DNA from: Serinus canaria
Lineage: Eukaryota; Chordata; Aves; Passeriformes; Fringillidae
Length of the DNA stretch: 64,000 nucleotides
NCBI RefSeq assembly: GCF_022539315.1
Contig: NC_066343.1
Span: 43,958,433 to 44,022,432, forward strand
Reading direction: 5' to 3'
Below, in pieces: positions 60,236 through 64,000 of this stretch. The notes beneath the pieces were generated by a model, which worked only from the letters and a program-made list of their open reading frames with translations, made no database searches and was not told where the DNA came from. The translations under genes were made by a program, and so were the position numbers. Positions within the stretch are counted from its first letter, which is position 1; every line of letters begins with the position of its first letter.

Positions 60236-63200
60236 AAGAGAGAGGGAGAGGAACACTTAGGGAAGGCAAAGCTAGTATTTTCATATTGTGCAAATTCTGG
60301 AGAAAAAAGGATTCAATACTGCTCCTAGCTATTTTAATACCTCCCCAGAGCTAACTATCACACAATAAAGTTGCTGTCGCTGAGAAGCAAAAAAAGTCTG
60401 GAGGGAAGGAGGCATAGGGAATGTCCAGAACATGCTTATTTATATCTTGAGATCATCTGCAGTGATTTCCATCTACAGCGTGGTGACACCTGCCAACTCC
60501 TCTGCTTTTGCTCTTGCTGAACTCAGCTGAACAAGCCAGTTAGGATTTTCCAGCAGATGTTCAGATGTTTCTCTTCTCCCACTCTCTGTCTTTGTTACCT
60601 TCTGTCTTTAAAAGCCCTGTAGGACCCCAGGCTTGCAACTGTACCTAGCTTCTCAGAAACAGATGACATCCAAAGTTTCACTTATTGCAGTGCTCAGATC
60701 AGCAGAGCTAATAATTGAGCATAAAGACATTTTATATTGGTTGTGAAAAGCGGGAAGAGCAGTAGAAGAAACTGAAACGTCTGGATCTGTTTGTTTCTGA
60801 AGGAAGCGCAGAGGCCTGCCACTTCTGTCTGGCTGCTTCTTTGCTCCCCGATCACTCAGCCTTCTTTAGCAAACCCACATTGATTTCCCTGTCGATAGTG
60901 TTCCCTCCCATCACAAAGAAACCATCAGTGCCAAATAAATGGCCAAGTGTTTTCCAGCAGCACACTTAGCTAATCTACCTTATAAAAAGCTTGCTTTGCT
61001 GCTGCATCTCTCTCCTTTCAAATGAGTACACTCTGTGTGATCTTAGAAGAAAGAAAGAAATCTCATGTGCCTACTAGGGACCCAAATTCACACTGGAAGT
61101 GCACAGTGTATCCAATTACACTGCAGTTTGATCCTGCTACTTTTCAAGACCTTCTAAATTATGGAATTAAAATGGTTTAGTGGAAAAAAGGACTGGTGAC
61201 ACTAGCAGTGTTAAGAATTTAGAATGTGCCTTCTCATATATTAAAAAAGGCTCTTTGAATGTCATCAAAGAGATTTAAGAATTTTTATTCCTTTTTAAAG
61301 CTGTTTTAAAACTGATTAGGCTTTTTAGAATATGTCTGTCTTGCTCTCTCTCTTTCCCACTGCCTTTTCTCCCAAGTCTTCCCTCCTGCTGATTAATCAA
61401 ACTTTTCTTTGTTAACATAGGGCACTTCGGCCAAAATATTATCATTTTGCCAAAGAATGAAGCAGGCAGCCCAGCACTGAGACCTGGCACTGTTTTGTGT
61501 TAAGGTCTCCTAAACGCTGTAGGTGTAAAATGACTAGAAAGAATCAGCACTTTTGTCAACTACTTGGTCTTTCCAACAACAACAAAAGCGCCTGACACTA
61601 TTCTCATAAGAATAAAAAAATAAAAAAATAAAAAAGAATTTTTTTTAATGGGGAAAACAGAGAGGGAAGCTAAAAGTTCTGATGTCCTGTGCACTTGAAA
61701 ATCATAATAAAGGAACTTCCTTGGGAAATGTCTGTGGGTTTTTCAGTGAGGAGGTGAAGTGAGATGTATGTCTGTTTGTCCATTCGTGAATGAATGTGCA
61801 CTTATCTATGTTGAGGCTGAGGGCATCTGCATCCATGCATCCTAGCCTATGCTGCACCACCGTGAAAATGTTGATATTCACCATTTGAAAGTAATTAGCA
61901 GGGCTGCTGTCTTTAAAGCATTCCCTATGTTGAAAATGCTTACAATAATAAATACTAATTGCTTTCAAAAGGCAAACTGGAGCCACTGCATCTGGGTGGT
62001 GTTCCACAAGTGAGCACGAAGGCACATGCATCTGTGGGTGTAGAGATATATATCTGTATATCTGGATGTGTGTGTATGCATGTTTGTGTGAGCACATGTG
62101 TGGATGTGAGTCTAACATAAAACACACGGCCATGCCTGCCAGAAACAGAAAAGTTCTGCATATGTTATTCCTGTCCAGGAAAGAAAATCAGAGATAAGGT
62201 GGCTTACAAAGGGCTAAAGAGAGAGCAAAGCTGACAGGCTGTCCTGCAGTATCTGAAGGGAAGAAAGCACAGTCTTGTGGTTCAGGCACAGAACTGCATA
62301 TGGCCAGCTCTACGTGCTGGAACCAGTCTTGCCAGAACAAGTCCCCTGCTGGAAACAACCTGGCTGTCAGAGACATTTACCAATACACTGGGACTATGAC
62401 AGAGAGGTTTTCAGCAGCCTTGATCATCATCGGGAGGAAAGCTGAAGAGGTGCCTGATTTTTGACCCAACCTAGGATGTGAAGTTGGCAATGAAAAATAA
62501 AGCTTCTAAACTTAGTAGCTCTTCTTTAATCGTCTAGTTGATGACCTTTTTCCACCATAGAGGATCTCTTGAGGGTAGCACTGAGGCTCTGTTCATAAAT
62601 GCTTATCAAATATATTGACATTCTCAGCTGCTCTGAGCTAAGTTGCAAAATGTTCTCACTCCACGAGGGATGGGTTGCTAACAAGCCTGTGTCTCTTCTC
62701 ACACCAGTGTAAATCAGAAGCAACAGCAAAACAGTCAACGTAAGCCATGCTGTCATCAAATTGGAATGAACAAGGGGAAAATCATGCCTGATTCTGCTTG
62801 TCAGTTTGCAGCTAAGTTGGAAATCACATGCTTGGCCCTAATTGAACAGTTGTAAATGAAACAGAGCTTCAGTTCAGCTTATTCAAAACCCTCAGTAAAA
62901 ATAAACCTAGCCTGCACTGTCAGCAATAATCAGGTAAAATCCTGCGGGACTGTAAAGTTGCAGATGAAAAAAAAACCCACATCCTCCCAGTGAGGATGGT
63001 ATTGCCCTTTCTGAAGTATCAGAAGCTGGGATCAGAGCTCACCCTCAGGACTATGGCTCCCAGAAATGCACAGCCCTTGCACAATTCATCCACTGCTCTG
63101 TAAAATCCAGGGCAAGATATGCTGTGGCTGTCTCTGGCAGCTGTGTTAGGCCAAACAATGAGTGCTTTAGAAAGTCATCCTCACATCTGTGAATAATAAT

Positions 63201-63679
63201 TGGAACACAGACTGGGGACGGCTCTCCAGCACAATGTCTCTCTGCAGGGAGGCTTGCAGTTTCCTGCAGTGAGAGAGCAAGCGGGAGGTCCGTCAACTCC
63301 TGGAAGACCCATTCTTGGAGATCCCAGCTTGCTCTGGTTTGGCAGGAGAGGAGATGGCCATGAGCCCTCTGGGTTGGCGGGGCTGATGCTGAGTGGATTT
63401 TCAGAGCTCTGCTGAGTCTTGGAGCTGCACCATGCAGGTAGCCCTGCCATACAGAAATTCAGGAGGGAGCCATTGAAGAGCAGACACCCTGCTCAGTAGT
63501 GTCCTCCCAAGAGTAGCACCACTGTCCTCCCCTTGCAGAAGGATTTTGGGGCCCACAGTCTCACTGTCACTCCAAGCAAGGCACAGCTCTGGCATGAACT
63601 CATGGGGAGTCTTTGCGTGACAGCAGAGGATGAGCAACCCTTCTTCTGTCCAATGTGTGGGTACTCCAACACCTCAGCT
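60236..63679. other. intergenic, no gene recognised
   Basis: Unique sequence, moderately GC-richer after 62.9 kb. It includes a TAAAAAA repeat at 61611-61637. Short frames on both strands have no domain or splice context. Confidence 0.55.
61611..61637. repeat. (TAAAAAA)n short tandem repeat
   Basis: Three to four units of ATAAAAAA. It is immediately followed by GAATTTTTTTT, so the A-rich and T-rich halves could form a small hairpin. Confidence 0.8.
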
Positions 63680-63910
63680 TGTACCAGGTCAGGTTTAGGT
63701 TAGATATCAGAGAAAATTTCTTCACTGACAGGGTGCTTGGGCATTGGAACAGGTTGCCTAGGAAAGTGGTGGAATGACCATCTGTGGAAGTGTTTAAAAA
63801 GCATGTGGCACTTGGGGAAATGGTTTAGTCTTGAATATGGCAGTGTTAGGTTACCAGCTGAAGTCAATGATCTCAGAAGTCTTTTCCAACATTAACAATT
63901 CCATGATTAC
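63680..63910 (+). mobile_element. CR1 LINE, 3' fragment, 5'-truncated
   Basis: Matches the last 230 bp of avian CR1 in order. The GTTTAGGTTAGATATCAG block is first, then AAATTTCTTCACTGACAGGG. These are followed by GGCATTGGAACAGGTTGCCT, TGTGGCACTTGGGGA, GTCTTTTCCAAC and the terminal CCATGATTAC. The tail is degenerate and no octamer repeat remains. Only untranslated and extreme C-terminal sequence is present. Confidence 0.92.
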
Positions 63911-64000
63911 ATAGTACTACTTATTTTCAACTCTGTTTGGAATGTAAATTCTGGGGGAAAAAAAAGCTTTGCATGAGATACTAATAATTTTTTGTTAAGA

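Noticed and set aside
1..64000. CRISPR arrays, operons, ribosome binding sites, phage or prokaryotic systems
   Set aside because: The DNA is vertebrate: split gene, CR1 LINEs, microsatellites. No spaced-repeat array or compact gene cluster was seen.

Overview
The window looks like avian genomic DNA. Three 5'-truncated CR1 LINE copies are recognisable (two on +, one on -). No Alu, L1 or tRNA-derived SINE was seen. The background is AT-rich, low in CpG and sparse in genes. The only protein-coding sequence I can support is the terminal coding exon of basonuclin 2 (BNC2), a nuclear C2H2 zinc-finger protein, at 6435-7095 on the + strand. The human orthologue is on 9p22, which corresponds to the bird Z chromosome, so Z linkage is likely but inferred. 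I cannot name the species.

Layout. 1-6434 is the 3' part of the last BNC2 intron, ending in a strong polypyrimidine tract and AG. 6435-7095 is the last coding exon. From 7096 the sequence reads as a very long 3' untranslated region. Good poly(A) signals lie at 16275-16280 (AATAAA plus a GT-rich element) and 17557-17562 (ATTAAA with upstream TGTA motifs and a T-rich element), giving a UTR of about 9.2 or 10.5 kb. It holds an AT/AC microsatellite, a 150-bp A-rich tract, a large CCTT tract and several Pumilio-type TGTANATA motifs. From about 17.6 kb to the end (46 kb) I see no gene, only intergenic DNA with CR1 fragments and many tandem repeats.

The most unusual items are outside genes. They are: a 280-bp CCCTT array that passes abruptly into about 450 bp of a TTCCCTGAAC decamer array (19224-19953); a T-poor, CpG-rich stretch with no GG dinucleotide for 376 bp next to a GAAA tract, which may be a base-calling artefact (41184-41559); a decayed 21-bp minisatellite (44895-45088); and three clean hairpins at 21218, 27659 and 33563. 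No undescribed multi-gene system was found. The many short open frames look like chance or repeat-derived frames.
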